A stretch of 43,502 nucleotides of DNA from Methanobacteriota archaeon (GCA_017885605.1 JAFNFT010000089.1:1-43502), one strand, 5' to 3'. Numbered from the stretch's first letter, positions 16,297 through 25,019 are shown. Numbers and translations: made by a program. Notes: generated from the sequence alone by a model not told the origin.

Positions 16297-17343
16297 GTGA
16301 AGGTTATCTTTAAAGACCCCAGAAGCGGTGAAATTAAACTAATCCCGGAGAACCTTGATGACATCTGGCATCTGTATAACATCATTGAGGAACGGGATTT
16401 AGTCCGAGCAGTGACCTTCCGTACCGCAGAGGGAGAAAAAGCAGATAAACTTCGAGCAAAAAAAGCAGAAAAGAAAAAAATGAAACTCGGGATCCGTGTA
16501 GAAAAAGTAACATTCCATGAGTTCTCAAACAGACTTCGCATCCAAGGTGTTATCGAGGAAGGCCCGCAGGATCTCGGTTCGTACCATACCTTTAATGTCG
16601 ATGCTGAGGAGATGCAACCGCTCTCCATTCTGAAAGAACATTGGAAAGCACATCAGCTCCAACGGATTGATGAGGCGGTCCTGCAGCGGACGCAACCGAT
16701 GCTGGTGTTCGTGTGCCTTGACGATGATTCTGCAATAGTGGCTCTCCTATTTCAGAGCGGCGTGCAACTTGTTGCTGAGATTGACGCGCATCGGTCTGGC
16801 AAGATGTATGAAAGCAAAGAGACAACCCCGGAGTACTTCGGTGAAATTTTCTCTGTGATAAAAACAGTAAAAAAACCTGATTCGCCCCTTGTCGTCATAG
16901 GGCCAGGGTTTACACGAGAACATCTCATGAAAGAGGGGAAAGAAAAGGAACCACAGCTTTTTAAAGATTGTATCACTCATGCAACCGCGAACGCAGGGAT
17001 GAATGGTGTCCATGAAGCGCTCAAGGTAGGAATTGTCGAACAAATCACTAAAGAGAACCGTGTGTCGAAAGAAACCCAGGCTATTGAAAAAGTGTTTGAA
17101 CAAATCAAAAAAGACGGACTCGTCACCTATGGTGTAAAAGAAGTGGAAGACGCACTCTCGCGAGGTGCCGCTGAACACCTGCTTATCTCGGATGTGTTGG
17201 TACGAACGAATAACGGGGAACATCTGCTTGATCTTGTGAGAAAAACTCACTGTAATTTCATGATTATCAACACGATGCATGAGGCAGGGAAAAAATTCGA
17301 AGGACTCGGTGGTGTGGCAGCGCTGCTTCGGTTTAGATATTAA
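16297..17343 (+). CDS. pelA: Pelota, archaeal mRNA surveillance and ribosome rescue factor
   Basis: A 348-residue homologue of Dom34/Pelota, which with aEF1A or ABCE1 dissociates stalled ribosomes. Three eRF1-like domains can be placed: an Sm-like N domain (about 1-125, containing the basic KLRAKKAEKKKMKLGI stretch), a central domain (about 130-255) and a C domain (about 260-348, ending in GLGGVAALLRFRY). As expected for Pelota, the central domain has no GGQ motif, which separates it from aRF1. The start is GTG, supported by a GGTGA Shine-Dalgarno seven nt upstream that overlaps the rqcH stop region. The last codon is eight nt from the end of a convergent gene. Confidence 0.95.
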   Translation: MKVIFKDPRSGEIKLIPENLDDIWHLYNIIEERDLVRAVTFRTAEGEKADKLRAKKAEKKKMKLGIRVEKVTFHEFSNRLRIQGVIEEGPQDLGSYHTFNVDAEEMQPLSILKEHWKAHQLQRIDEAVLQRTQPMLVFVCLDDDSAIVALLFQSGVQLVAEIDAHRSGKMYESKETTPEYFGEIFSVIKTVKKPDSPLVVIGPGFTREHLMKEGKEKEPQLFKDCITHATANAGMNGVHEALKVGIVEQITKENRVSKETQAIEKVFEQIKKDGLVTYGVKEVEDALSRGAAEHLLISDVLVRTNNGEHLLDLVRKTHCNFMIINTMHEAGKKFEGLGGVAALLRFRY

Positions 17344-17351
17344 AATTTCTG

Positions 17352-18122
17352 TTAGACGTACCGACCGCACCCAGTGCTAATAATCATGGAGATATAAGGT
17401 GGTTGAGTTATTTCCTCATCAACCCAGAAATCATCTGGTGGCGTGGTAGGGTTTCCTCCAGTATTTTTAGTTGTATCCACTTTTAAGGCTCCATCATAGT
17501 ACTGATAACTTATTTTTAACTCAAAGTCATTTCCCTTGTCAAGTATTTTTTTCAAGATCCTTATTTCACCGATTTTTACACCGACAATGATTTTAATTTC
17601 TTTGTTGGACCACGAATCATCGTAATATGGTTTTTCTTTGAGTTTTGCTTGTGCAGCTTGATCATCAGCTGCTTTGAAGGAGATAGGAGGGATAATGCCT
17701 GTTGACACGGTATGAGTGATGGTCCCTTCTCCCGTTTTTGGTGCACTTGTATTTATCTCGATAAAAGTAACACCATCAGGGGTTGTCACGTCTAAGTGAA
17801 AGCGGTCTAATCCCATCCGTTTCATAACTGTCATGTGATCATCAGTCCAGCTAAGGTTAAACGTGATAGACTTCAGATTTCCTTCAGGTATCGTAAACGT
17901 CCCGTCATACGGAGAATTCTTATTAGCGAACTCAGAAATTGTAGGCAGAGTGACTTTTCGTTCTGTCCAGATGATATCATAGCTTTTTTCACCTGTGGTA
18001 TTCGAAGGGAGATTCCCTGTTGTTTTCGGTGATTGGTACATCGCGACACCAACACCTGCAATAACAAGGATTACTACCGCGACAATGATGATGATTTTAT
18101 CGTTCTTTTTTAATTTTATCAT
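17352..18122 (-). CDS. Membrane-anchored extracellular protein, function unknown
   Basis: A 256-residue protein with an N-terminal basic segment and one strong transmembrane helix (about 8-28), then a Thr/Asn-rich linker and an extracellular region rich in beta strands. I do not recognise the family. The part around LKSITFNLSWTDD through RFHLDVTTPDGVTF resembles a jelly-roll/proprotein-convertase P-like or PPC-like fold, which is only a guess. Near the end is a Pro/Asp-rich patch followed by a short tail with a single Cys. The start is supported by a GGTGA Shine-Dalgarno four nt upstream and an AT-rich box about 45 nt upstream. It converges on pelA with an eight-nt gap. Confidence 0.75.
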   Translation of the reverse strand: MIKLKKNDKIIIIVAVVILVIAGVGVAMYQSPKTTGNLPSNTTGEKSYDIIWTERKVTLPTISEFANKNSPYDGTFTIPEGNLKSITFNLSWTDDHMTVMKRMGLDRFHLDVTTPDGVTFIEINTSAPKTGEGTITHTVSTGIIPPISFKAADDQAAQAKLKEKPYYDDSWSNKEIKIIVGVKIGEIRILKKILDKGNDFELKISYQYYDGALKVDTTKNTGGNPTTPPDDFWVDEEITQPPYISMIISTGCGRYV

Positions 18123-18260
18123 AGAGTCACCTGTACAATTATTCTTACTATGGAGGTAATTTAATCTATAATGATAAATATGCTTCCACCTTTATTAAAT
18201 TTTTCCTCAATTTATATATTTAAACAGGTTTTAATCAGACAGAAGGAAAAAACATGCAAA

Positions 18261-19271
18261 TTATCCCATCTGGATAGGGATAACGGCTCCACACTGAGAA
18301 CACGTTCCTTGCGCGAATCCTTTTATGGTTACAGAGAAGCCGTTTCGCTCAATCAGGAGGTTTTTACACACGGGACAGTAGGTGTTGTCGTAGTCCCCAT
18401 GATCGATGTTCCCAAGATAGACAAACTGAAGACCAGCGTCTTTTGCGGTCATGCGACAAGTAAGAAGAGTGCTTCGAGGAGTTGCTGTGACGTCAGTCAT
18501 TTTGTAATCCGGGTGGAACCTGGAGAAGTGTACTGGGGTATCTGCTCCGAGTTTCTCTCCAACCCATTGGCAAAATTCTCTAATTTCGTTCGTGGTATCA
18601 TTATAACCGGGGATTACAAGGTAGGTCAGCTCGAGATGAACCCCGAGTTTTTTCGCACGCTCGCAGGTTTGAAGGACCGGTGCTAATTTCGCTTTACAGA
18701 TTTTCTGGTAGAACTGCTCATGGAACGCTTTGACATCGATATTCATCGCATCTAGATATGGGGCGATCGCTTTGAGAGGTTCTTCTTCGATATACCCATT
18801 CGTGACATATACGGTGTACAGACCTGCGTCCTTCACTAGTTTGGCAGCTTCCACTGTGTACTCATGCCAGATCGTTGGTTCGTTATAGGTCCAGGCGACC
18901 CCCCTGCAGTTATTTTCCTTAGCCATCTTACTAAGGTGTGCTGCTGGGATTTCGCGAAGAGACTGTTCTTCAGGGTGCACCATTGAAATATGATAGTTCT
19001 GACAATGGTCACATCGGAAAGTACACCCAACGGAGCCTAACGAGAGAACAAGAGACCCTGGGTAAAAATGATATAAAGGTTTTTTCTCAATCGGATCAAC
19101 CGCAATCGAAGAACACGCTTGATAGATAAGGCTGAACAATGTCCCGCGTTCATTTTTTCTCACACCGCAAATCCCGTGTTTCTCAGGGGCGATGAGGCAA
19201 TGGTGTGGGCAGAGAAAACATTGCACGGTCTGATTTTTCATTGGTTTCCAAAACAATGCCTCTTTTTTCAT
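18261..19271 (-). CDS. amrS: AmmeMemoRadiSam-type radical SAM protein
   Basis: A 336-residue radical SAM enzyme of the AmrS family, whose physiological reaction is not established. It has an N-terminal Cys pair motif (CFLCPHHC, then GICGVR), the radical SAM cluster motif C-x3-C-x2-C in CTFRCDHC, the family signature GVAWTYNEPTIW, and a C-terminal zinc-like motif (CPVC, then CSQC). I chose the ATG at 19271 (MKKEALFWKP), the usual family start. A longer frame would add 53 atypical residues and run into the neighbouring gene. In many genomes it pairs with AMMECR1 and Memo homologues, and neither is in this window. The C13-like peptidase gene lies 37 nt upstream on the same strand, so cotranscription is possible. 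Confidence 0.92.
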   Translation of the reverse strand: MKKEALFWKPMKNQTVQCFLCPHHCLIAPEKHGICGVRKNERGTLFSLIYQACSSIAVDPIEKKPLYHFYPGSLVLSLGSVGCTFRCDHCQNYHISMVHPEEQSLREIPAAHLSKMAKENNCRGVAWTYNEPTIWHEYTVEAAKLVKDAGLYTVYVTNGYIEEEPLKAIAPYLDAMNIDVKAFHEQFYQKICKAKLAPVLQTCERAKKLGVHLELTYLVIPGYNDTTNEIREFCQWVGEKLGADTPVHFSRFHPDYKMTDVTATPRSTLLTCRMTAKDAGLQFVYLGNIDHGDYDNTYCPVCKNLLIERNGFSVTIKGFAQGTCSQCGAVIPIQMG

Positions 19272-19308
19272 CGCAGGATTTTCAATCCTTGAGGCTTTAT
19301 TAATGTTT

Positions 19309-20613
19309 TTATGGGATGAGTTCGCCTCGGCTTCGGAACAGGCCTCGATGCGGGTATCCATCGTTGATCTGCGGCTGCATGGATTTGAAATCCTGATATT
19401 TCTCATCGGTGCGAAGCATGGTCCGAGCATAGTAGAATGCTTCTTCGACGGAGGCTTGTCCGTCCTGGAATATCTTCATTTTTCGGAGGATCCCTCGATC
19501 GAATAACCCAGGTCTGTAGCCGTCCGCGTTCCCGGTGGAGAGTCCCTCAAACCATAACAATGTGAAAATCGGACCTTGGATAGTGCTTGCGTACCCGGCA
19601 CGGAACTTGCTAGTCCCTGAGATCACAACTCGTCCGTTTTGAGGGATGCCTGATCGCATGAACAATGAGGTCCGGAGGCTGAGAATCGTCCGGTCTGCAA
19701 ACCCCCCTGTGTAACACGCATCAATGATTATCGCTACTTTCTTGGATTCCAGGGGCGCAAGGATATCGCCAAGTTCTTTGTCAGTGATGGTATCATCCCA
19801 GAGGAAAATCTCGCTTCTCTGCAGGATTTTTCCTCCAGTGAATGTTTTATTGTTATTACCGATTCCATGATCAAATATCCAGATGAATACCTCACTATCA
19901 GGGTATGTATTGGACTCGTTGATGATGTACTGCAAGGAAGTGATTACGTTTGCTTTGGTCGTGCCTCCATAGGAAATATCGTACTCATGAGTGCGTTCTT
20001 GCAAGGTTTTTTGTTTCGTGCCATATCCGTTGTCACTGCGGATCCAGCCATCATCAAAAAGGACCATGATCTGGGATGTCGGATATTCGTAGTTTTCAAT
20101 AAAGAACGCTGCCATTTGCTCTGCGAGATAGAGGCCACCGTTGCCTAGTTTTGAATCATTGTTTTTTGGGAAGTTTGCTGCTGCGATGAAGATCGCCCAT
20201 TTATGGGTGCCAGAGTCGATAGAGGTGGGGTTGTTCACCCTCACCGTGATCGATACGATCTCTGAGTAATCCTCCCCATTGTAGGATCGTGCACTGATAT
20301 TGTATTGTCCATCTGGTAAGGTATAGGTCGTCCAGTCATAGCTCCAGAGTGTTGTTCCTGTAACGGTCACCCAGTTATTCCCATCTATTTTGATTTGTAC
20401 GCTATTGATGTCTTTGCCTCCATCAGGGTTGCTTGCCGACCCGCTAATCATTACGAGTTTTGAGACGGTCGTCCCGTCGGATGGATAGGTGATGATAACA
20501 GTCGGATTGTTGTTATTGAAATTAAAATTTGTACCGAATAACCCTAAGTAGTTACCGATTAGTAATGTGAAGACAACGATGACAGTAAGAGCGATTATCC
20601 ATTTGTATCTCAT
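19309..20613 (-). CDS. Membrane-anchored C13/caspase-like cysteine peptidase with Ig-like domain
   Basis: A 434-residue surface protein. A signal anchor (about 5-27) is followed by an Asn-rich linker, an Ig-like domain (about 37-127, starting IITYPSDGTTV) and a clan CD peptidase domain (about 138-400). The dyad is H249 in WIFDHGIGN and C300 in IIDACYTGGF, both at the ends of hydrophobic strands as in legumain/C13 and caspase-like enzymes. The final 30 residues include HRGLFRSRGE. A likely role is endoproteolysis at the cell surface, perhaps maturing other secreted proteases or cleaving after Asn/Asp; that is inference. It is the only peptidase gene of the window outside the island at 1-14 kb. 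amrS follows 37 nt downstream. Confidence 0.85.
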   Translation of the reverse strand: MRYKWIIALTVIVVFTLLIGNYLGLFGTNFNFNNNNPTVIITYPSDGTTVSKLVMISGSASNPDGGKDINSVQIKIDGNNWVTVTGTTLWSYDWTTYTLPDGQYNISARSYNGEDYSEIVSITVRVNNPTSIDSGTHKWAIFIAAANFPKNNDSKLGNGGLYLAEQMAAFFIENYEYPTSQIMVLFDDGWIRSDNGYGTKQKTLQERTHEYDISYGGTTKANVITSLQYIINESNTYPDSEVFIWIFDHGIGNNNKTFTGGKILQRSEIFLWDDTITDKELGDILAPLESKKVAIIIDACYTGGFADRTILSLRTSLFMRSGIPQNGRVVISGTSKFRAGYASTIQGPIFTLLWFEGLSTGNADGYRPGLFDRGILRKMKIFQDGQASVEEAFYYARTMLRTDEKYQDFKSMQPQINDGYPHRGLFRSRGELIP

Positions 20614-20685
20614 TGTTCTCAGTATATACTGTGTCTCTTTACTCCCTTAAAACCTTTGTTGAACATCCCTTACCTGTTTGTTCAG

Positions 20686-21672
20686 CTAAAAATCATGTTT
20701 TTTGAAATGTTCGTATCCTTTGTTTGGCAACATCTTCTTTGTTCCGTTTTCAAGCAGCAATATCTTCCTTTTTTGTGTAACGATCCCAATTGGTGTGAAA
20801 ATGATACCATGTTTTTGCAGTGTCTGTTTGGTTTTTTCAAACTTCTGCGGTGGTATCGTCACCAGCAGCTCGTAATCCCCCCCAAAATGCAATGCAAGAG
20901 AGTACGGATCAGCACTATAATCAGTATGAAAATGCCGATCCAGTTCGGAAGCAAGCGGGAGAGCTTTTTTATCTATTTCAAATCCGACAGAGTTTATCTC
21001 CTGCAGCTGATACAAAGATGCAGACAACCCATCAGATAGATCCATGGATGATGTTATAGAATGAAGCTGTGCCAATAGCCTACCCTCTTTCAATCTTGGC
21101 TGAGGTTCTAACAAAGTGTTGGAGAGTTTTTTTTCTTTTTTGTTCCTTTGAAGTGCATAATACCCAGCGCCAGCTTTTCCTAACGTGCCTGTCACCGCGA
21201 CAACATCACCAGGTTGTGCACCACTCCGTGACATGAACTCGTCTTTTTTCATAGTACCAAACGCAGTCCCACATAAGGTTATCTCTGTTGTTTCTTTCGT
21301 GTCTCCTCCGACAATCGTTGTCCCAAAACGAACTGCGCATGCATCCGCGCCCTTCGTTAACTCCCTGAGAAACATCTCTGATGTTTTTTTCGGAAGACCA
21401 AATGAACAGACAACACCAAGCGGTGTTCCTCCTTTTGCTGCGATATCGGATAGATTGATCGCAACAAGAAACCATCCCATCTGATACGGCGTCATTTGAG
21501 AGGGGATGTGCGTCCGTTGAGACATCATATCGGTGGTGACCAGCAAATAGTTATTTCCCAGATCAATCGCAGCGCAATCATCACCGATACCCAGGTTATA
21601 CTTTCCTTTTGTGAGAATCGCTGCGATCCGTTGAATCGCCACTCGCTCCCCGAGATCCGCTAATCTTTTCAC
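20686..21672 (-). CDS. thiL: Thiamine-monophosphate kinase
   Basis: A 328-residue kinase of the PurM/ThiL superfamily that makes thiamine diphosphate from thiamine monophosphate and ATP. Typical ThiL features are GIGDDCAAI near residue 30, VTTDMM at about 46-51, the NLSDIAAKGGTP motif (about 73-84), VGGDT (about 121) and SSMDLSDGL (about 210). Length is normal. It is transcribed divergently from purM, a member of the same structural superfamily, with about 90 bp between them. Together with the ThiD-ThiN fusion at 32602 it supplies the cofactor needed by IorA at 28955. Confidence 0.94.
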   Translation of the reverse strand: MKRLADLGERVAIQRIAAILTKGKYNLGIGDDCAAIDLGNNYLLVTTDMMSQRTHIPSQMTPYQMGWFLVAINLSDIAAKGGTPLGVVCSFGLPKKTSEMFLRELTKGADACAVRFGTTIVGGDTKETTEITLCGTAFGTMKKDEFMSRSGAQPGDVVAVTGTLGKAGAGYYALQRNKKEKKLSNTLLEPQPRLKEGRLLAQLHSITSSMDLSDGLSASLYQLQEINSVGFEIDKKALPLASELDRHFHTDYSADPYSLALHFGGDYELLVTIPPQKFEKTKQTLQKHGIIFTPIGIVTQKRKILLLENGTKKMLPNKGYEHFKKHDF

Positions 21673-21763
21673 AACTATGACAACCCCATACGTATAAAAA
21701 AGTTTATCACAACCAGCATGTTTCTCTATACAGGGAAAACAGAGGCGATCCTTCTTGAAGAAA

Positions 21764-22786
21764 ATGACCTATAAAAATAGTGGCGTTGACATCGAAGAAA
21801 AAGAAGAGGCCATCAAACAGCTTTTATCAAGTATCCTTACCAAGCGGAAAGGTACCATTGGCAAACCTATGGGCGGACATTATGCGGGACTTATCGAGTT
21901 TGGGGACTACGCGCTCGTGCTATGCACCGATGGTGTCGGGACCAAGGTCAGGATAGCGGAGGCAGTAAAGAAATATGACACGGTCGGCATCGACTGTATC
22001 GCGATGAACGTCAATGACGCGTTATGTGTCGGTGCGGAGCCGCTCGCCTTTGTCGATTATCTCGCGATGGAGAACCCGGATCCGAAGATCACCAGGGAAA
22101 TCGGCAAGGGTCTTGAGAGAGGCGCAAAACTGTCGAATATCTCGATCGTCGGCGGGGAGACCGCGGATCTTCCGGAACTTATCAACGGTTTTGACCTTGC
22201 GGGAACCTGCCTAGCGTATGTGAAGAAAAACCGTATCATCCTTGGTGATACGATCTATCCTGGTGATGCGATCATCGGACTGAGCAGCAGCGGGATTCAC
22301 TCCAATGGGTATACCCTTGCTCGACGCGTGGTCGAAGAAGCGGAATTCTCCTACACCGATGAGTTTCCTGATGGGTTATACCAAAGAAAAACCATCGGAG
22401 AAATCATGTTGACACCAACCAGGATCTATGTGAGAGAAATCCTTGAGTTGTTCAAGAAAATCGATGTTCACGGGCTTGCGCATATCACGGGGAGTGGACT
22501 GTGGAACATCCCGCGTTTAAAAGAAAAAGTAAAATACCTTCTAGACGACCCCTTAGAGCCTCAGCCGATTTTCACGTTCCTGCAACAGTATGGGAACATC
22601 GATGATTATGAGATGTACCAGATCTTCAACATGGGGATGGGCTTCGCAGTCATTGTGGAAGATGAGGATGCCGAGGAGACCATCAAGATTCTGCAGAACT
22701 ACTCTGATGCTACCGTGAAACGTGTGGGGACTGTCCAGAAAGGAACCGGGGTTGAAATGCCTCATCTCAAGCTACGGTACCATTAA
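21764..22786 (+). CDS. purM: Phosphoribosylformylglycinamidine cyclo-ligase (AIR synthetase)
   Basis: A 340-residue enzyme of purine synthesis that closes the imidazole ring of FGAM to AIR. It has the N-terminal MTYKNSGVDIE start typical of archaeal PurM, the glycine-rich GGHYAG segment, CTDGVGTK, MNVNDALCVGAEPL, GGETADLP and GIHSNGYTL. I chose ATG 21764; an in-frame TTG at 21755, with a better-spaced gagg motif, would add three residues and remains possible. It lies immediately upstream of the dihydrouridine synthase gene (23 nt), so the two may be cotranscribed. PurS and PurL are encoded about 3 kb downstream. Confidence 0.95.
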   Translation: MTYKNSGVDIEEKEEAIKQLLSSILTKRKGTIGKPMGGHYAGLIEFGDYALVLCTDGVGTKVRIAEAVKKYDTVGIDCIAMNVNDALCVGAEPLAFVDYLAMENPDPKITREIGKGLERGAKLSNISIVGGETADLPELINGFDLAGTCLAYVKKNRIILGDTIYPGDAIIGLSSSGIHSNGYTLARRVVEEAEFSYTDEFPDGLYQRKTIGEIMLTPTRIYVREILELFKKIDVHGLAHITGSGLWNIPRLKEKVKYLLDDPLEPQPIFTFLQQYGNIDDYEMYQIFNMGMGFAVIVEDEDAEETIKILQNYSDATVKRVGTVQKGTGVEMPHLKLRYH

Positions 22787-22809
22787 AAAATCCTTCTTTG
22801 TAGGGACCT

Positions 22810-23721
22810 ATGAAAATTGGAACTGTTGAGATACCGAACCGTTTTGTGCTTGCGCCTTTAGCAGGCATTAGCTGTACTGCATTCCGAATGTTATGTAAGG
22901 AAAATGGTGCAGGGTTGATCTATACCCAGATGATTGATGCTGATCTCATCAGTCAAAAAACACAACATGAAGTCAAACAGTTTCTCAACATTCAAGAGAT
23001 GGAACGACCTGTGACCGTTCAGCTGATCAGCAGTGAAAAAAACGTTCTTGTCAAAGCAGTTCAAGCAGTCGAACAGTTCGCTGATATCATCGATCTGAAT
23101 GTCGGTTGCATCGAGGAAGATTTTCTGCAGAAAGGATGTGGTGCCAGCCTTCTGAAAGATCTCCCAAAGCTTGAGACACTGCTCAGAGCCATGGTGGATA
23201 CAACAGAAAAACCGGTGAGTGCAAAGATCCGTATCGGCTGGGACAACCAGCATATCAATGGCGTTGCAGTCGCACAACTGATCGAGAACGCAGGTGCATC
23301 AGCGCTCTGCGTCCATGGTCGAACCGCAGATCAAGGTTATGCAGGGAAAGTCAACTGGACTATTATGAGGCAAATCAAGGGAAAAGTAACGATTCCTGTG
23401 ATTGCGAATGGTGACGTTACGTCCTACAACGATGGGCTTGCGTTGCTACGTAAAACTGGCTGTGACCTGGTGATGATCGGCAGGGAGGCACAACATTGCC
23501 CGTGGATGTTCCATGAAAAACCAGTCGATATCAAACAACAGATCCTCCGTTTCATCGAATTGTACGAGCAGTACGAGGTACGACAATCACCGGTAGAGGT
23601 CGCTGACCATGTGTTCTGGATGCTGCGGGATTTCAAAACAACAGAAGACACCAAGAAGGTTCATGTGATTACCACCATCCCTCGGATCAAACGCTACGTG
23701 AACCGGTTATCATCCGGATAG
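22810..23721 (+). CDS. tRNA-dihydrouridine synthase family protein
   Basis: A 303-residue flavoprotein of the Dus family, which reduces uridines in tRNA using FMN and NADPH. The TIM-barrel motifs are visible: FVLAPLAG at about 12-19, the DLNVGC strand-loop, AKIRIGW, the CVHGRT motif and VIANGDV, followed by the C-terminal helical domain. The catalytic Cys is retained in DLNVGC, but the usual Pro after it is replaced (GCIEE instead of GCPS/GCPA), and the following KGCGASLL matches the KGGAGAALL-type segment. It begins 23 nt after purM. Its last 12 nt overlap the end of a convergent gene. Which uridine it modifies cannot be read from sequence. Confidence 0.9.
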   Translation: MKIGTVEIPNRFVLAPLAGISCTAFRMLCKENGAGLIYTQMIDADLISQKTQHEVKQFLNIQEMERPVTVQLISSEKNVLVKAVQAVEQFADIIDLNVGCIEEDFLQKGCGASLLKDLPKLETLLRAMVDTTEKPVSAKIRIGWDNQHINGVAVAQLIENAGASALCVHGRTADQGYAGKVNWTIMRQIKGKVTIPVIANGDVTSYNDGLALLRKTGCDLVMIGREAQHCPWMFHEKPVDIKQQILRFIELYEQYEVRQSPVEVADHVFWMLRDFKTTEDTKKVHVITTIPRIKRYVNRLSSG

Positions 23722-24453
23722 GAGATACAAGATTCCGACGATGATGAGTTGATGCAGCAGGTAGATGATCAACGCATGTCTCCCTAGGAAACAGAGCATG
23801 CGGGTTCCGATGAACCGCGAATACTCCTTCAATGTAAAATTCCGTGCGTTGTTCTGATAGAGCGTATTTCCAAGGAAGATTCCGATCAACACGACACCGA
23901 ACCACGGCAGCAGCGGGAAATAATCAAGTGTGTAGAACGATGTCGGGACGAATCCTAGCCACAGCAGCCACGGGAAATCGACAGTGACTGTACTCCTGAG
24001 GACAACCCCGATGATGATGCAAAGCACTCCAATCAGGAACGCAGAAAAACGGGACCGGATGAACGGATACGCAAGGAGAATCGACAGGCCGATGCAATGC
24101 AGAATTCCAAAGACGATGAATCCATTATGTGGATAGACCCAGGTAACGAGGGTGATGAGAAGTCCGAGTGCAAAAATACTGGTTCCTCGTTTGAGATACT
24201 TTATCCTGAGTTGATTCTTGGAATAGGTGTTTTTCACTCGTGAATAACTCAGGGTAAGAGAAACACCAACCAACAGGAGAAATAACGTCCCCACCGGATA
24301 GAGAAAAAAAAGAAGCGGAAGGGAATTTAAATCTGTGGAAGTGAACTCGAAGTAGTTCAAATCGAAAGTAACATGATACGTAATCATCATCAAAATAGCG
24401 ATACCGCGAAGAGCATCGATTTCCCAGAACCGCTCTGAAGATGTTTCTTTCAC
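23710..24453 (-). CDS. Heparan-alpha-glucosaminide N-acetyltransferase-like membrane protein
   Basis: A 247-residue polytopic membrane protein of the HGSNAT catalytic-domain/DUF1624 type. The signature is the N-terminal RFWEIDALRGIAILMMITYH, with the conserved Asp-Arg-Gly and a His in the first helix that is proposed to take part in acetyl transfer. About seven hydrophobic helices can be counted. The terminal GRHALIIYLLHQ motif is also typical. These proteins probably move acyl groups from cytoplasmic acyl-CoA to sugars or envelope components; the archaeal substrate is unknown. The 3' end overlaps the dihydrouridine synthase gene by 12 nt in convergent orientation. The initiator tRNA gene lies just upstream on the same strand. 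Confidence 0.85.
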   Translation of the reverse strand: MKETSSERFWEIDALRGIAILMMITYHVTFDLNYFEFTSTDLNSLPLLFFLYPVGTLFLLLVGVSLTLSYSRVKNTYSKNQLRIKYLKRGTSIFALGLLITLVTWVYPHNGFIVFGILHCIGLSILLAYPFIRSRFSAFLIGVLCIIIGVVLRSTVTVDFPWLLWLGFVPTSFYTLDYFPLLPWFGVVLIGIFLGNTLYQNNARNFTLKEYSRFIGTRMLCFLGRHALIIYLLHQLIIVGILYLLSG

Positions 24454-24510
24454 AGGGAAAACGGAAAAGAAATCGTCTTATAAACCTGATGTTCTGAAGA
24501 AATAAGAAAG

Positions 24511-24585
24511 TAGCGAGGAATGGATTTGAACCATTGGTCTACGGGTTATGGGCCCGTCGGGATTTCCTGACTACCCCACCTCGCT
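24511..24585 (-). tRNA. Initiator tRNA-Met (CAT)
   Basis: The 75-nt cloverleaf has acceptor arms AGCGAGG/CCTCGCT, discriminator A, T arm AATGG-TTCAAAT-CCATT and anticodon stem ACGGG/CCCGT. The A1:U72 pair and the three G:C pairs under the anticodon loop mark it as the initiator. The anticodon loop is CCCATAA, so position 33 is C instead of the usual U. CCA is not encoded. The gene lies about 60 nt upstream of the HGSNAT-like gene on the same strand. Confidence 0.95.
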
Positions 24586-24727
24586 ATAGATAGCAAACAT
24601 CACTTATGGGAATGTATCTTTCGGGAATACTGTTGCTTATACTTAAAGCTAGCACATTCTCTTGATTGTTCTCCAGGGGAAACAGAAAGTTTTAATACCA
24701 TAACGGAGTAATAGAATAGGAGGAGAG

Positions 24728-24946
24728 ATGATGGAGAAAAAATTACTTGAAACACGCTTGGTGAGACGACATTCGCAATTTCCCACCGTGTGCATTTACT
24801 GCAACACACAAATCCCTCCAGACGATCTTCATTATGTTGAAGAGGGAATCACTACACATATCCATTCGCTCATCGCACGGAAATATTGTTCGTCGTGTTA
24901 CACCAAGTTTGGGGAACAGATTCTGTTACACGAAAAATCGCTGTAA
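24728..24946 (+). CDS. Small zinc-ribbon-like protein, function unknown
   Basis: A 72-residue protein with two CxxC pairs, CIYC at about residue 22 and CSSC at about residue 54, spaced as in a small treble-clef or zinc-ribbon fold. Several His residues lie between them. I do not recognise the family. A very strong Shine-Dalgarno (aggaggag) ends a few nt before the first of two adjacent ATGs (24728 and 24731), which supports translation. It stands alone between the initiator tRNA and tRNA-Leu genes. A nucleic-acid-binding or chaperone-like role would be typical for such proteins but is not shown. Confidence 0.7.
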   Translation: MMEKKLLETRLVRRHSQFPTVCIYCNTQIPPDDLHYVEEGITTHIHSLIARKYCSSCYTKFGEQILLHEKSL

Positions 24947-25019
24947 CCCCTCAGAGTGATATGGTTTTTTCTTTCCAAACCTTTTTCAGTAGGGGATGAT
25001 ATTAACGGTGCATAGAACT

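Noticed and set aside
18171-18686. 171-codon open frame on the plus strand
   Set aside because: Antisense to amrS over most of its length; the radical SAM motifs show that the minus strand is coding.
19272-19430. Longer N-terminus for amrS
   Set aside because: The extra 53 residues are atypical for the family and would overlap the upstream peptidase gene; the ATG at 19271 gives the normal start.
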